From: Sphingobacterium sp. xlx-96
GTDB taxonomy: Bacteria > Bacteroidota > Bacteroidia > Sphingobacteriales > Sphingobacteriaceae
NCBI RefSeq assembly: GCF_011007365.1
Contig: NZ_WFKM01000012.1
Coordinates: forward strand, 62,001 to 126,000
Length of the DNA stretch: 64,000 bases
Direction: 5' to 3'
Part shown: piece by piece, positions 39,559 through 46,991 of the stretch
Position numbering within the stretch: the first letter of the stretch is position 1
Layout: each line of letters starts with the position of its first letter
The notes under the pieces: generated by a model
The model's database searches: none
Told to the model about the DNA's origin: nothing
What the model saw: the letters and a program-made list of their open reading frames with translations, nothing else
Position numbers and translations under genes: made by a program

Positions 39559-39993
39559 TCATTTCTTTGGCCAGTACCAATAGATTCCTAGCAGCAGAGG
39601 AATACCAAGCAATAGCCAGCGCCAGTGGGACAGCAGGTCGCTGTATTTTCTAAAGCGCGCCTCTCGCTGCTTGCTGCTACGCTCCGCCGTTAGGCTATCA
39701 TACCGCTGTACCCCTTCATCGAGCTGTGTCCGTACAGCGCGCTGCTCGGCATAAGCTAACTGACCTGATCGGCCCCACAGACCGAGATCCGGATGAAAGA
39801 AGAACGTGCTGTCTCCCCTATAGTACCAATAGCGTAAACTGCTGTCCTGACTATGGAACTGCGTCCAAGAAGTAGTAGATTCCAGACGGCTTTGCGCCTG
39901 CCTGTCTTCCTGCAGCCGTTCGCTTTTTTCTTTGTTTACTTTGCAGCCGAAACATACTGTGAGGAGCAGGAAATATAATATTTTGGTTTTCAT
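39559..39993 (-). CDS. Unimolecular-spanin-like lipoprotein with C-terminal membrane anchor
   Basis: A 144-residue protein with a lipoprotein signal at the N-terminus (LTVCFGC, lipidated C17), a hydrophilic, charged and partly coiled middle (Gln/Arg/Glu-rich), and a single hydrophobic helix at the extreme C-terminus (WRWLLLGIPLLLGIYWYW). This links the outer membrane (lipid) to the inner membrane (helix) in one chain, which is the architecture of u-spanins such as phage T1 gp11, the final effectors of Gram-negative phage lysis. Family homology is not claimed; the call rests on architecture and on neighbours: a signal-less peptidoglycan peptidase and a three-helix holin-like protein upstream on the same strand. 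Confidence 0.55.
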   Translation of the reverse strand: MKTKILYFLLLTVCFGCKVNKEKSERLQEDRQAQSRLESTTSWTQFHSQDSSLRYWYYRGDSTFFFHPDLGLWGRSGQLAYAEQRAVRTQLDEGVQRYDSLTAERSSKQREARFRKYSDLLSHWRWLLLGIPLLLGIYWYWPKK

Positions 39994-40040
39994 AGCTGAA
40001 TAAATTTATAGAAAGGTTGTCCTCCATGCCGGACAGGCGT

Positions 40041-40064
40041 GACACTTTTGACCGCAAAAGTGTC
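40041..40064. repeat. Palindromic repeat between spanin-like and peptidase genes
   Basis: GACACTTTTG (40041-40050) and its perfect complement (40055-40064) form a 10-bp hairpin, followed by AAAACTCGTCGCTC. A related hairpin followed by AAAAACTCATCGCTT occurs at 40649-40675, suggesting one dispersed repeat family. Confidence 0.55.
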
Positions 40065-40175
40065 CAAAACTCGTCGCTCGAACCTTTAGCTGCGCTGAGC
40101 TCGTAGACTCGGTTTGACTGTATTGTAGTGCCTCCCACTACTAATGTCAAAAGCTTCACTAATATCTAAATACTA

Positions 40176-40604
40176 TCAATCAATCCAATCCGCATAGCTG
40201 TGTATAGTTCTCTGATGTCGACGTCTGGATTCGACACGGTTATTACTGTTGCCTTCAATGCTGAGTATGTACTGTCCTTGTTTTTCTTTGATCAGTCCCA
40301 CGTGATGGATACGCTTTAGCTTAGTGCTGTAGATGCCAAAGAGATCTGCTTTCTGTATTTTCCCTTCATCCTTATAGCTTCGGGCCTTCGGAAATAGAGC
40401 AGGACTCCAAGGGTTGCGAGGTTGTACAAGTCCCGCCTGTCCATATACCCAGCTTACAAAGGCCGCACACCAGTCATAGCCGGGGCCGAGGTTTGTATAG
40501 CGGAGGTATTGTTCAACGCGAGGGCCGTCATTATGGCCAGTAGCTTCTTTTACGCCTAGCTCATTTGAAGCAATAACTATTATTAAGTTTCTTTTGTCTT
40601 CCAT
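40176..40604 (-). CDS. Signal-less CHAP/NlpC-type peptidoglycan peptidase (endolysin-like)
   Basis: A 142-residue cysteine peptidase starting at ATG 40604 (MEDKRNLIIV). It resembles the small TIGR02594/CHAP-type cell-wall peptidases. The nucleophile is C46 in GYDWCAAFVSWVYG, the histidine is H101 in HHVGLI, and a polar residue follows in SIEGNSN. There is no signal peptide or membrane helix, so it would need help to reach the periplasm, as phage endolysins need holins. A holin-like protein is encoded just upstream and a spanin-like protein downstream. The open frame continues upstream to 41072 but reads through hairpin repeats, so the longer form is unlikely. Confidence 0.75.
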   Translation of the reverse strand: MEDKRNLIIVIASNELGVKEATGHNDGPRVEQYLRYTNLGPGYDWCAAFVSWVYGQAGLVQPRNPWSPALFPKARSYKDEGKIQKADLFGIYSTKLKRIHHVGLIKEKQGQYILSIEGNSNNRVESRRRHQRTIHSYADWID

Positions 40605-40990
40605 GCCAGAACGATTACCTCTTATGCCACTCAAGCCGTGGCGGGGCTCTTCCTTTTTTTCCGCAAAAAAGGAAGCAAAAAACTCATCGCTTAAAATTTT
40701 TGACACAAAGGTTCTGCATCCCACTGCAATTGTCAAAAATTTTGCAGGCGATAAATTGAGTAATTGTAATGAAGTACTACTAGTATTATCCCAAAAAAAC
40801 GGCCTAGGTTGCGCAAGGCGTAAAGAATTGTCGATTATTTCTGATAAGCAATCAGACTTGTTCGAGCGAAGTGAGTTTGTCTTATTGCCAGAAATAAGAA
40901 GACAATTTAGCCGAGCAACCAAGCCTTGATTTCTTTGCATACTTTCTTGATCAAGCAAGAAAGTATGAGCCACTCGCGGCTTAAGCGAGC
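40605..40990. repeat. Cluster of four long hairpin repeats
   Basis: This 386-bp gap contains: an 11-bp stem CTTCCTTTTTT (40649-40659 with 40665-40675); a 13-bp stem AAAATTTTTGACA (40693-40705 with 40731-40743) with further outer pairing; a nested inverted repeat spanning 40807-40920 whose arms share GGTTG...GCC...AATTGTC...ATTTCTG and complements; and a perfect 12-bp stem CATACTTTCTTG (40938-40949 with 40956-40967). They look like REP-type dispersed palindromes; some may end transcripts. No gene is supported here. Confidence 0.6.
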
Positions 40991-41392
40991 CTACAACACT
41001 CCCCCCATCAACATTACCCCTGCATAGAGCAGCAAGAAGAAAACCGAGAAATAAAGAATACATTGTTGCCATGCTGTCAATTGATTAAAGTGGTTATTAA
41101 AGTGTTGGCGGAATACTTTGAACGGCTGCCAGAGCAGCTCCTGCAACCACAGGCTGCACAATATCGCAGCGACCCCAACCAGTAAGCCAAATACCGCCAC
41201 CGTAAGGACGCCCAGATCGAGTACTCCTACTGCGGGATCTACGAATACCAAGGCTTTTCCTATTAAATATAAAAACAAGGTAAATAACACTAACCATCTG
41301 AATAAGTAATATTTAATATTTGAAAAGATAAAATTTTCTCCCCACCTCCATCCTTGATGTGAAGCAGTTTGTGTGTTTAAAAGTGTAGTCAT
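40991..41392 (-). CDS. Three-helix membrane protein, holin-like
   Basis: A 133-residue integral membrane protein with three hydrophobic segments: about 33-55 (WLVLFTLFLYLIGKALVFV), 58-84 (LDLGVLTVAVFGLLVGVAAI) and 111-133 (CILYFSVFFLLLYAGVMLMG). Size and helix number fit class I holins, and the next genes downstream encode a cytosolic peptidoglycan peptidase and a spanin-like protein. No holin family motif is recognised, so the assignment is by context. The start MTTLLNTQTASHQGWRW has a polar N-terminus that could face either side. It follows the second DUF6266-type gene by 38 nt. Confidence 0.5.
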   Translation of the reverse strand: MTTLLNTQTASHQGWRWGENFIFSNIKYYLFRWLVLFTLFLYLIGKALVFVDPAVGVLDLGVLTVAVFGLLVGVAAILCSLWLQELLWQPFKVFRQHFNNHFNQLTAWQQCILYFSVFFLLLYAGVMLMGGVL

Positions 41393-41430
41393 TTTTTAGT
41401 GTTTAATCATTAGATTCGGGACAACCATCC

Positions 41431-41955
41431 TTAAATCATCCCCAAATACTGCGACCTTGAAAAGCGCTTATAATCACGGTCACATACCGTTATATAATGG
41501 TGAAACCGACATTCAATCAGATGAGAAGGTACAGCCGACTGCAGAGTCCCGTTCGATCGCTTGCCCTGCACTGCCAGTGCCTCCTCCTTTTCCACACACA
41601 GCGCTGTCCATAGCACGACATCATCGGCCTTTCCAGCAGCATCTATCGCATACTTGATCTGTAGTCCAGATTCATCGCGAGACAACTCAACGGCTGACAG
41701 CCGATCGTAGCTTCCATCACTCAGCAATATGCGGCTATAGTCCACCTGTAGATCCGGATATTCCCCGACGATGCCATTCTTGAGCACCTGCTGCATCGCA
41801 TGGTTAAACGGGCGCACCCGCCTATCCCGGCGGTATTTCTCTTTATACCCCACCTTTAAGAGCGGTAACAGTGGCCGAAGCGCCTTCGCTGCCAACAGAA
41901 ACCTGAGCCGCGTTGACACTATTTTCTGCTTTCTTTCCATATTTGAGTAAGTCAT
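41431..41955 (-). CDS. DUF6266-like protein, N-terminally reduced paralogue
   Basis: About 174 residues from ATG 41955 (MTYSNMERKQK); other ATGs are at 41997 and 41940, but 41997 lies inside a strong hairpin. It aligns through its length with the neighbouring DUF6266-type protein: RLRFLLAAKALRPLLPLLKVG with KFKLLMRFLTSVNMFLQVG, GEYPDLQVDYSRILLSDG with GAYPNYTLDYANISFSDG, and the identical-style ends SQYLGMI and TSYLGLI. It lacks the N-terminal GRIRQGANGGFRGKAG head. This looks like an old tandem duplication with divergence. Function unknown. Confidence 0.65.
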   Translation of the reverse strand: MTYSNMERKQKIVSTRLRFLLAAKALRPLLPLLKVGYKEKYRRDRRVRPFNHAMQQVLKNGIVGEYPDLQVDYSRILLSDGSYDRLSAVELSRDESGLQIKYAIDAAGKADDVVLWTALCVEKEEALAVQGKRSNGTLQSAVPSHLIECRFHHYITVCDRDYKRFSRSQYLGMI

Positions 41956-41970
41956 TGCTATAGGTCTGTT

Positions 41971-41998
41971 AATGGGAACCAGCAACCTGGCTCCCATT
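41971..41998. terminator. Strong hairpin between the two DUF6266-type genes
   Basis: A 12-bp stem with one mismatch (AATGGGAACCAG, 41971-41982, with 41987-41998) and CAAC loop. It may limit read-through, or control translation of the second paralogue by occluding the upstream ATG. Confidence 0.5.
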
Positions 41999-42017
41999 GG
42001 TTAAAAGATAAAAATCA

Positions 42018-42038
42018 CACGATCGGTCCTAGATCGTG
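42018..42038 (-). terminator. Terminator-like hairpin at the DUF6266 stop codon
   Basis: A 7-bp stem (CACGATC, 42018-42024, with 42032-42038) overlaps the stop codon of the first DUF6266-type gene and is followed on the minus strand by TGATTTTTATCTTTT. Confidence 0.5.
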
Positions 42039-42670
42039 ATCAGCCCCAGATACGACGTATTCGACACCTGCTTTTCGGTCCGATCCGTCATAAAGTACCA
42101 GACATGAATATCCCCTTGACGCAGATGTTGCGGTACCGCCATTACAGCCGTACCATCTTCCCGTAGAGGCACATCATCAGTTGTCAGGAACTCATTCTTC
42201 TGCGGATGGTATGCCAGAATAAAAAGCTGGTCATCCCCCAGTTTGTTTAACCTTTTAGAAGCTGAAACGTCCCAGGTCACATTGATCTTGTCCGTATCAA
42301 ATTCTGCCGTCACCGTACCTGCTGAAAACAAGCCCCCATCCGAAAAGCTGATATTGGCATAGTCCAGCGTATAATTCGGATAGGCGCCAGCAATCGCCTT
42401 GAAGAGATTAAACTGAAACGCCACATTTGCCGGCGTACTCTTACTGTTCTGTTTATGGCCAAATCCCACTTGCAGGAACATATTGACCGAAGTCAGGAAC
42501 CGCATGAGCAGTTTGAACTTAGCCTGCGTCTCCAATTGCGCCATTGTAGGCGGCTTACTACTCTTCTTGGGCAGCCCTTTGATATAATCTATACCTTTCC
42601 AGCTGCTGCCCACTACAGATCCCGCTTTCCCGCGGAATCCACCATTTGCACCCTGTCGTATTCTTCCCAT
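42029..42670 (-). CDS. DUF6266-family protein
   Basis: A 213-residue protein with the characteristic head MGRIRQGANGGFRGKAGSVV, then SSWKGIDYIKGLPKKSSKPP and a C-terminal beta-rich domain ending NTSYLGLITI. Similar proteins are frequent and multi-copy in Pedobacter/Sphingobacterium genomes and have no known function. There is no signal peptide. It is the first gene of a minus-strand series: this gene, its reduced paralogue, holin-like, peptidase, spanin-like. The Gly-rich basic head followed by sandwich-like strands would fit an assembling or surface-displayed protein, but that is inference. Confidence 0.75.
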   Translation of the reverse strand: MGRIRQGANGGFRGKAGSVVGSSWKGIDYIKGLPKKSSKPPTMAQLETQAKFKLLMRFLTSVNMFLQVGFGHKQNSKSTPANVAFQFNLFKAIAGAYPNYTLDYANISFSDGGLFSAGTVTAEFDTDKINVTWDVSASKRLNKLGDDQLFILAYHPQKNEFLTTDDVPLREDGTAVMAVPQHLRQGDIHVWYFMTDRTEKQVSNTSYLGLITI

Positions 42671-43118
42671 CTTTGTTTTTGTTTAAAAAAATGAATAAAT
42701 CTGTTAAGCCAAAGAGCATTCATACCGGTATATCATTGCTTTGACAAAACAAACATAATCACCTATACCAAAGAAACATATAGGTACACATCGATTGACC
42801 GCTATCTGTCCGCTATCCACCGTAAAATAGTCCGATACCGGCCACACAGCAAAAAAAAAACAGATCGCAAAAGCTACCGATCTCCTAATTGGGCCTACTC
42901 CATCACCAGTCTTCTATCTCCATAACGAGCAGCATTACCGCATCGATCCCCGATGGATCCCCGGTCAGTACCGCATCAGCATCGGGAAACGACCGGAAGT
43001 TGATCGGGGATTCACCCGGTTTAAGTAGCCCCAGGTAGGTCGGTGGTCAGGTAAAAGGTAGGTGTTGTAGAAAAAAAAAGCTACCATCGATTCGAGGTAG
43101 CTTTTGTAACGGTATAGA
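42671..43118. other. Intergenic region with promoter candidate and nested inverted repeats
   Basis: On the minus strand, TATGTTTG (42750-42757) fits the -7 consensus 80 bp before the DUF6266 start, without a clear -33. Further away, a nested inverted repeat pairs ATCCCCGAT (42946-42954) with 43003-43011 and CCGGTC (42961-42966) with 42991-42996, a possible structured RNA or operator. GGTAGGT repeats follow at about 43034-43063. No protein gene is seen. Confidence 0.4.
43076..43105 (-). terminator. Intrinsic terminator of the signalling operon
   Basis: A perfect 10-bp stem (AAAAGCTACC, 43076-43085, with 43096-43105). On the minus strand it is followed by a run of T residues. It lies 14 nt after the HTH gene stop and probably ends the six-gene operon that begins at the peptide gene. 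Confidence 0.85.
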
Positions 43119-43439
43119 TTAGCGTCCGCAACGGTACATCATGTACAGTCTCTCGACATCATCAGCGAGGTAATAGTTAAACTTATTGATCGTCTGTGCC
43201 ACCCGCAGATCCCCCTTTTCAATAAACCGCCTGATCGTTCGATCACAGACCCCCAGCCTGTCTTTTACATACCTGTTGTCCCGCAGGAGCGGTTTGGGCC
43301 GCCCGCTCAACTTATAAATCGCTTCCAATATCTCCATAATCTGTTCGCGCATCCAGCGCATCTCAACGTACATGTTTTGCCCCAGCGCATAGCATGGGGA
43401 CGAGAGCTGTACCCTCCCAAAATGTGCATGTAAATTCAT
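43119..43439 (-). CDS. Small helix-turn-helix DNA-binding protein (HTH_17/excisionase-like)
   Basis: A 106-residue protein. The C-terminal half has a MerR/excisionase-like helix-turn-helix: RLGVCDRTIRRFIEKGDLRV followed by the wing NKFNYYLADDVERLY. The N-terminal half is a helical region (RWMREQIMEILEAIYKLSG) that could dimerise. Such proteins in Bacteroidota are often encoded in mobile or regulatory loci. It starts 44 nt after the preceding gene with no terminator between, so it is likely the last gene of the signalling operon. Confidence 0.75.
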   Translation of the reverse strand: MNLHAHFGRVQLSSPCYALGQNMYVEMRWMREQIMEILEAIYKLSGRPKPLLRDNRYVKDRLGVCDRTIRRFIEKGDLRVAQTINKFNYYLADDVERLYMMYRCGR

Positions 43440-43483
43440 GATTACAACTGTTTAATAATAAAATTAGTATTATTCATAGTGTG

Positions 43484-44071
43484 CTAGCTTCCACTACTTT
43501 CCAGACGTTGCTGGTAGTATCTATTGATATCCAGCAGGTGCCGCAAGTGCTGCTCCATCCGTACCATCAGTGGCCTATCCAGCTGACTATATTTCTTACG
43601 CAAGCTCTCCGCAGAGAGTCTACGCTGTTGTTTGGTATAAAAATGTCGGCTCAGAAAGCGAAATGTATGTTTCAATTCTGTCAATTCCAACAGCCCCGCA
43701 TCCCTTATCAGCCGTACCAGGTACAGCATCTCTCTGGAAGACAACTTGACCAGACATTCTCCATCCGAGGGATATACCACCTGTTCAAAGGAGTGCAGCC
43801 ACTGCTGCACAAAACCGCGTTGATCGGCATCAAAGTGATTTTTCAGCGTTGCATCCAGCGCCGTCTCTTCGTAATGTTGCTGCATCAGCAGGCGTTCTTC
43901 CACGAGCTGCAGCTGCACAGCGATATAGGCCGCAAATTCCATGAGGTAGCTCCGCGTAATCTCCAGTACATCAAGCATCCTGTTGGCCTGCAGAGCAGCA
44001 TCGTCCGTTTGTGTATCCACAAGCGCCAATATTTTCAAAAATCTAGTATGTTGGTTTTCCTTTTTTATCAT
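43484..44071 (-). CDS. Helical protein of unknown function in signalling operon
   Basis: A 195-residue, almost entirely helical cytoplasmic protein. The N-terminal half is charged (MRMLDV-like helices, EERLLMQQHYEE); the C-terminal part (LTELKHTFRFLSRHFYTKQQ, then SAESLRKKYSQ) resembles the C-terminal helical domain seen in RteC-like and other Bacteroidota mobile-element proteins, which is a weak resemblance. It overlaps the end of the LytTR response regulator by 29 nt, so it is translationally coupled to it. It may modulate the regulator or be an output protein. Confidence 0.6.
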   Translation of the reverse strand: MIKKENQHTRFLKILALVDTQTDDAALQANRMLDVLEITRSYLMEFAAYIAVQLQLVEERLLMQQHYEETALDATLKNHFDADQRGFVQQWLHSFEQVVYPSDGECLVKLSSREMLYLVRLIRDAGLLELTELKHTFRFLSRHFYTKQQRRLSAESLRKKYSQLDRPLMVRMEQHLRHLLDINRYYQQRLESSGS

Positions 44072-44822
44072 TCTTTTTATCCTTTAAATCAAGCTCTTTT
44101 AGCAATTTATGCTTGTAGCGTTCCGATAATCGTACGTAGTCCAGTAAGCCGCTTTGCTGCAGGCGGAGCCGATTGGGCCTACTGTACGACAGGACGCACG
44201 TCCTATTGACCAGATAACTGCGGTGCGTACGTACAAATAGCGACTTGGGCAAGCGTTGCTCGTACAAGCGGAGCCGCCCTGCCCCTATAATGCATTCCTC
44301 TAGGTAATAGATCCAGGTATCATCGCCTTTGCCCCGCAGTGCCCATATATCTTCAAGGCGCAGACTACGGTCCTCATTCTTATTGAGCACATGCACCAAC
44401 AGTTGGCCCTCTTTTAGCAACTCCTTGTCAGCTATGGCATTTTTTCCCTGCTCTTTGATATACATATTCCTAAGGCATAAGTCCACTATCGTATCAAAAA
44501 GTTCCTTTTTAGTCGGTTTTAGCAGGTAATATGGCACATCCAGTGGAGATAGATGAGGTCCATACTCGTTGTAAGCTGTATAGCAGATATACGTACGCTC
44601 CGGCCCCAGCACCTTGATCAGCTCCAGGCCACTCATCCCTTCCATCTTCATATCGACAAATACCAGCTCGGCATCCACGCGCTCGATCTCCGTGACAGCC
44701 TCATAAGGATCCGTGGCCGTACCCACCAAATAGAGGTCGTCGCGCATTTCAACCTGCCGTCTCAGGCTCTCTATCGCCCGAGGCTCGTCATCCACAATAA
44801 ATGTTGTCGTTCTATTGTCCAT
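44043..44822 (-). CDS. LytTR-family response regulator
   Basis: A 259-residue regulator. The receiver domain (1-120) has acidic D11-D12, phospho-acceptor D57 (LVFVDMKMEG) and K102 (YYLLKPTKKE). The C-terminal LytTR DNA-binding domain (about 150-245) includes SLFVRTHRSYLVNR and ends in a Lys-rich tail. The start is the ATG at 44822, which overlaps the kinase stop by 11 nt. LytTR regulators (AgrA, ComE) bind two direct repeats about 21 bp apart; such a pair lies upstream of the peptide gene at the head of this operon. Confidence 0.92.
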   Translation of the reverse strand: MDNRTTTFIVDDEPRAIESLRRQVEMRDDLYLVGTATDPYEAVTEIERVDAELVFVDMKMEGMSGLELIKVLGPERTYICYTAYNEYGPHLSPLDVPYYLLKPTKKELFDTIVDLCLRNMYIKEQGKNAIADKELLKEGQLLVHVLNKNEDRSLRLEDIWALRGKGDDTWIYYLEECIIGAGRLRLYEQRLPKSLFVRTHRSYLVNRTCVLSYSRPNRLRLQQSGLLDYVRLSERYKHKLLKELDLKDKKNDKKGKPTY

Positions 44823-45909
44823 GGCCTTCTTGTTTGATCTGCAAGTACACGTTGTAGCATTCCTCTTCGTCTCTCCAGCTCCTGAGCTCATACCGCAGCG
44901 GATAGACCAGATCCAGACGACGTACGATATTTGCAATACCTACCCCCTCCACCTGTCGCCGCTCACTCTGCGGATCGATCTTGTTCCTAAAGCGGTACGT
45001 CACGGTGGCATCACCTAGCTCAGCCACAATGCTGAGGGGATAATTGCCGTACCGGAAGCGTCCATGCTTAAACATATTCTCGGCCAATACCAGCAGTACC
45101 GTAGGCAATACCTGCTGCCCATTGTCCCTTCCCGTACAGGACAACCGAATATCCGCCTGCGGAAATCGCCACTGCATGATCGCTAAATATTTCTTAAGTC
45201 CATCCAGTTCCGTACGGTGCGGCATCGTCGCTATATTCGCATCGGTACACTCCAATTTGTAGCGCATCAGATCCGATAGATTGGCCAGCTGCTCGGCCAT
45301 GAGCGGACTATCCACTATACATTCTTCCTGTAGGGCAGCTATCGTATTGTGCAAAAAATGCGGATTGATCTGCGCGGTCAGAAAAGCGATCTCCAGGTTC
45401 TTGGCCATCACCTCCTTTTGATGCAGCAACTCCCTATTCCTGATATCCTGCCGATGCGCCTCCTCCCTTGCCTGAAGCATCTGTTCATGATGATATTGGG
45501 CGCTGATATGGTAATAAATAAAACCCGCCATCACCAGGGCATTGGTATAACGTAGTACCAACTGTGCAAAAGATGTCATCGTAATCGTCGAATCGACCTC
45601 CAGGTAGTCAAAAAAACCGATATTCGGCAGCAGCACATACAGCAGAAACAGGAACACTGCAATAAACGCGACAGAGCATACCGTCAACATCCACAACCGG
45701 CTCCACCTCGTATAACTATAAACTACGAGCTGGATCAGGGCGACACCGAATACAATACACAACAGCAGGAGCAGCAGCCCCGTCAGTACGGTGGGTACCG
45801 TGTTCTCCGGTTTCAGTATACGGTTCAGCAAGTAAGTGATCAAACCATAAGCAGGTGCAAACTGTACGAAAAGGCGTAACCCATTCTTGGCTAAATAACT
45901 CGAATTCAT
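44812..45909 (-). CDS. LytS-type sensor histidine kinase
   Basis: About 365 residues from ATG 45909 (MNSSYLAKNGL); a TTG at 45984 would add 25 residues and overlap the acyltransferase gene. Four membrane helices occupy residues 1-135, with only short loops, so sensing is within or near the membrane. The His_kinase (PF06580) region has phospho-accepting H184 in QINPHFLHNTI, the N-box LAENMFKHG and a G-box EGVGIANIVRR. With the LytTR regulator that overlaps it, this forms a two-component pair. The membrane-embedded sensor layout resembles peptide-pheromone receptors such as AgrC. Confidence 0.9.
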   Translation of the reverse strand: MNSSYLAKNGLRLFVQFAPAYGLITYLLNRILKPENTVPTVLTGLLLLLLCIVFGVALIQLVVYSYTRWSRLWMLTVCSVAFIAVFLFLLYVLLPNIGFFDYLEVDSTITMTSFAQLVLRYTNALVMAGFIYYHISAQYHHEQMLQAREEAHRQDIRNRELLHQKEVMAKNLEIAFLTAQINPHFLHNTIAALQEECIVDSPLMAEQLANLSDLMRYKLECTDANIATMPHRTELDGLKKYLAIMQWRFPQADIRLSCTGRDNGQQVLPTVLLVLAENMFKHGRFRYGNYPLSIVAELGDATVTYRFRNKIDPQSERRQVEGVGIANIVRRLDLVYPLRYELRSWRDEEECYNVYLQIKQEGHGQ

Positions 45910-45974
45910 CACTTTTAGGTTAGTTAAATTCCTTAAGCTAATAAATATTTCGTGTATCATCCAAAAAAAAATAT

Positions 45975-46988
45975 TCAAAACCAACTGTTCTTCAACAATT
46001 TAAACCCTACCTCATCCAAGGGAAACATCTTGTAATTCCTTTTTTCCAATAAATAGGGGTTATTATCTACGCGCACCAACCCATAGTGCCGTTCCATATC
46101 CGCTACTGTACCCGCAGCAACACCGATAGGCGGTTTATGTAACAAAAAGCGGTGCAATACCGACCAGTTGGTCCACTGCTCGGGCCAGTGCATGACATAT
46201 TTGGCCAAGAGTGCAAATAACTGATCTGCGACCATGCGGGCATACTGTTGCGGGTCTAGACCCTCGGCCACCGTTATCGTATCTGCCGCCTCCACCCTAA
46301 TACGGTCACCCTCACGCCACAGTAGGCAGGGATAGATCGGTAAGCCAAAGCGATAAGCCAGTGTCGCCGTACCCCGTGGCACATAGATTTGCTGTCCTAA
46401 AAAATTGACACGCGTCATCCGTGCCGCCCGATTATGCGCCACCCCTTCTACACCATCGGTATAGATCAATAGACTAAAGCCCTTATCCAGCAAGCGGTAT
46501 AGCATTCTTAGTGCGGCAGGATCATTGGCATCCAAGAGCTGAAATCCCCCCTGTCGGGCGGCCAGCTCCATACGTGCCAAAAGCTGTGGATACTTGGCGC
46601 GCCAGTCGGCTATCACCTGCCCTGCCACCAATAGCACATAAGGGATCTTGGCCCGCATCAACAAGTAATTGATTAATTGAAAGGGTCCAAAGTGGTACGT
46701 TGCAATAATGCCACGATGGGCCTTCACTAGCGCCAGCACAGCATCCCATCCTTCTACCGGCGACGGATAATCCCTTTCAAAGTGTAAGAGATCATTCCCA
46801 TTTAATACCTGCTGATAACGGTATCGCTGGAAAAACTCCTGATGCGATTGCAGCTGCGGCATAAAATTGGACAGATTGGCCGACAGTAGTGCGTAGGTAT
46901 TGAGTGCCTCCACATCGTTCCAATCCGGCGCCGCGTACACGGGGTGGGACAGCTTGCCCCGCCCCGTGTCAGATATACGCATTGCCAT
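45975..46988 (-). CDS. LpxL/HtrB-like acyltransferase with PqqD-like C-terminal tail
   Basis: A 337-residue protein. The core (about 90-285) matches the LPLAT/LpxL family: RGIIATYHFGPFQLINYLL, LLIYTDGVEGVA, VNFLGQQIYVPRGTATLAYRF and the closing PEQWTNW. In active LpxL enzymes the catalytic motif is H-x4-E/D (HFGNWE); here it is H99-x4-Q104, so classical acyl transfer may be altered or lost. No N-terminal membrane anchor is seen. The last 40 residues (RVDNNPYLLEKRNYKMFPLD then EVGFKLL) look like the first half of a PqqD-type peptide-binding domain. It starts 3 nt after the peptide gene stop, so it may bind or acylate that peptide. This is inference. Confidence 0.7.
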   Translation of the reverse strand: MAMRISDTGRGKLSHPVYAAPDWNDVEALNTYALLSANLSNFMPQLQSHQEFFQRYRYQQVLNGNDLLHFERDYPSPVEGWDAVLALVKAHRGIIATYHFGPFQLINYLLMRAKIPYVLLVAGQVIADWRAKYPQLLARMELAARQGGFQLLDANDPAALRMLYRLLDKGFSLLIYTDGVEGVAHNRAARMTRVNFLGQQIYVPRGTATLAYRFGLPIYPCLLWREGDRIRVEAADTITVAEGLDPQQYARMVADQLFALLAKYVMHWPEQWTNWSVLHRFLLHKPPIGVAAGTVADMERHYGLVRVDNNPYLLEKRNYKMFPLDEVGFKLLKNSWF

Positions 46989-46991
46989 CCG

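Noticed and set aside
39389..39583. Hydrophobic 64-codon plus-strand frame
   Set aside because: It overlaps the 3' end of the spanin-like gene and looks like an AT-rich chance frame.
40605..41072. Extended N-terminus of the CHAP-type peptidase
   Set aside because: The added part translates palindromic repeats and the end of the holin-like gene; a natural start exists at 40604.
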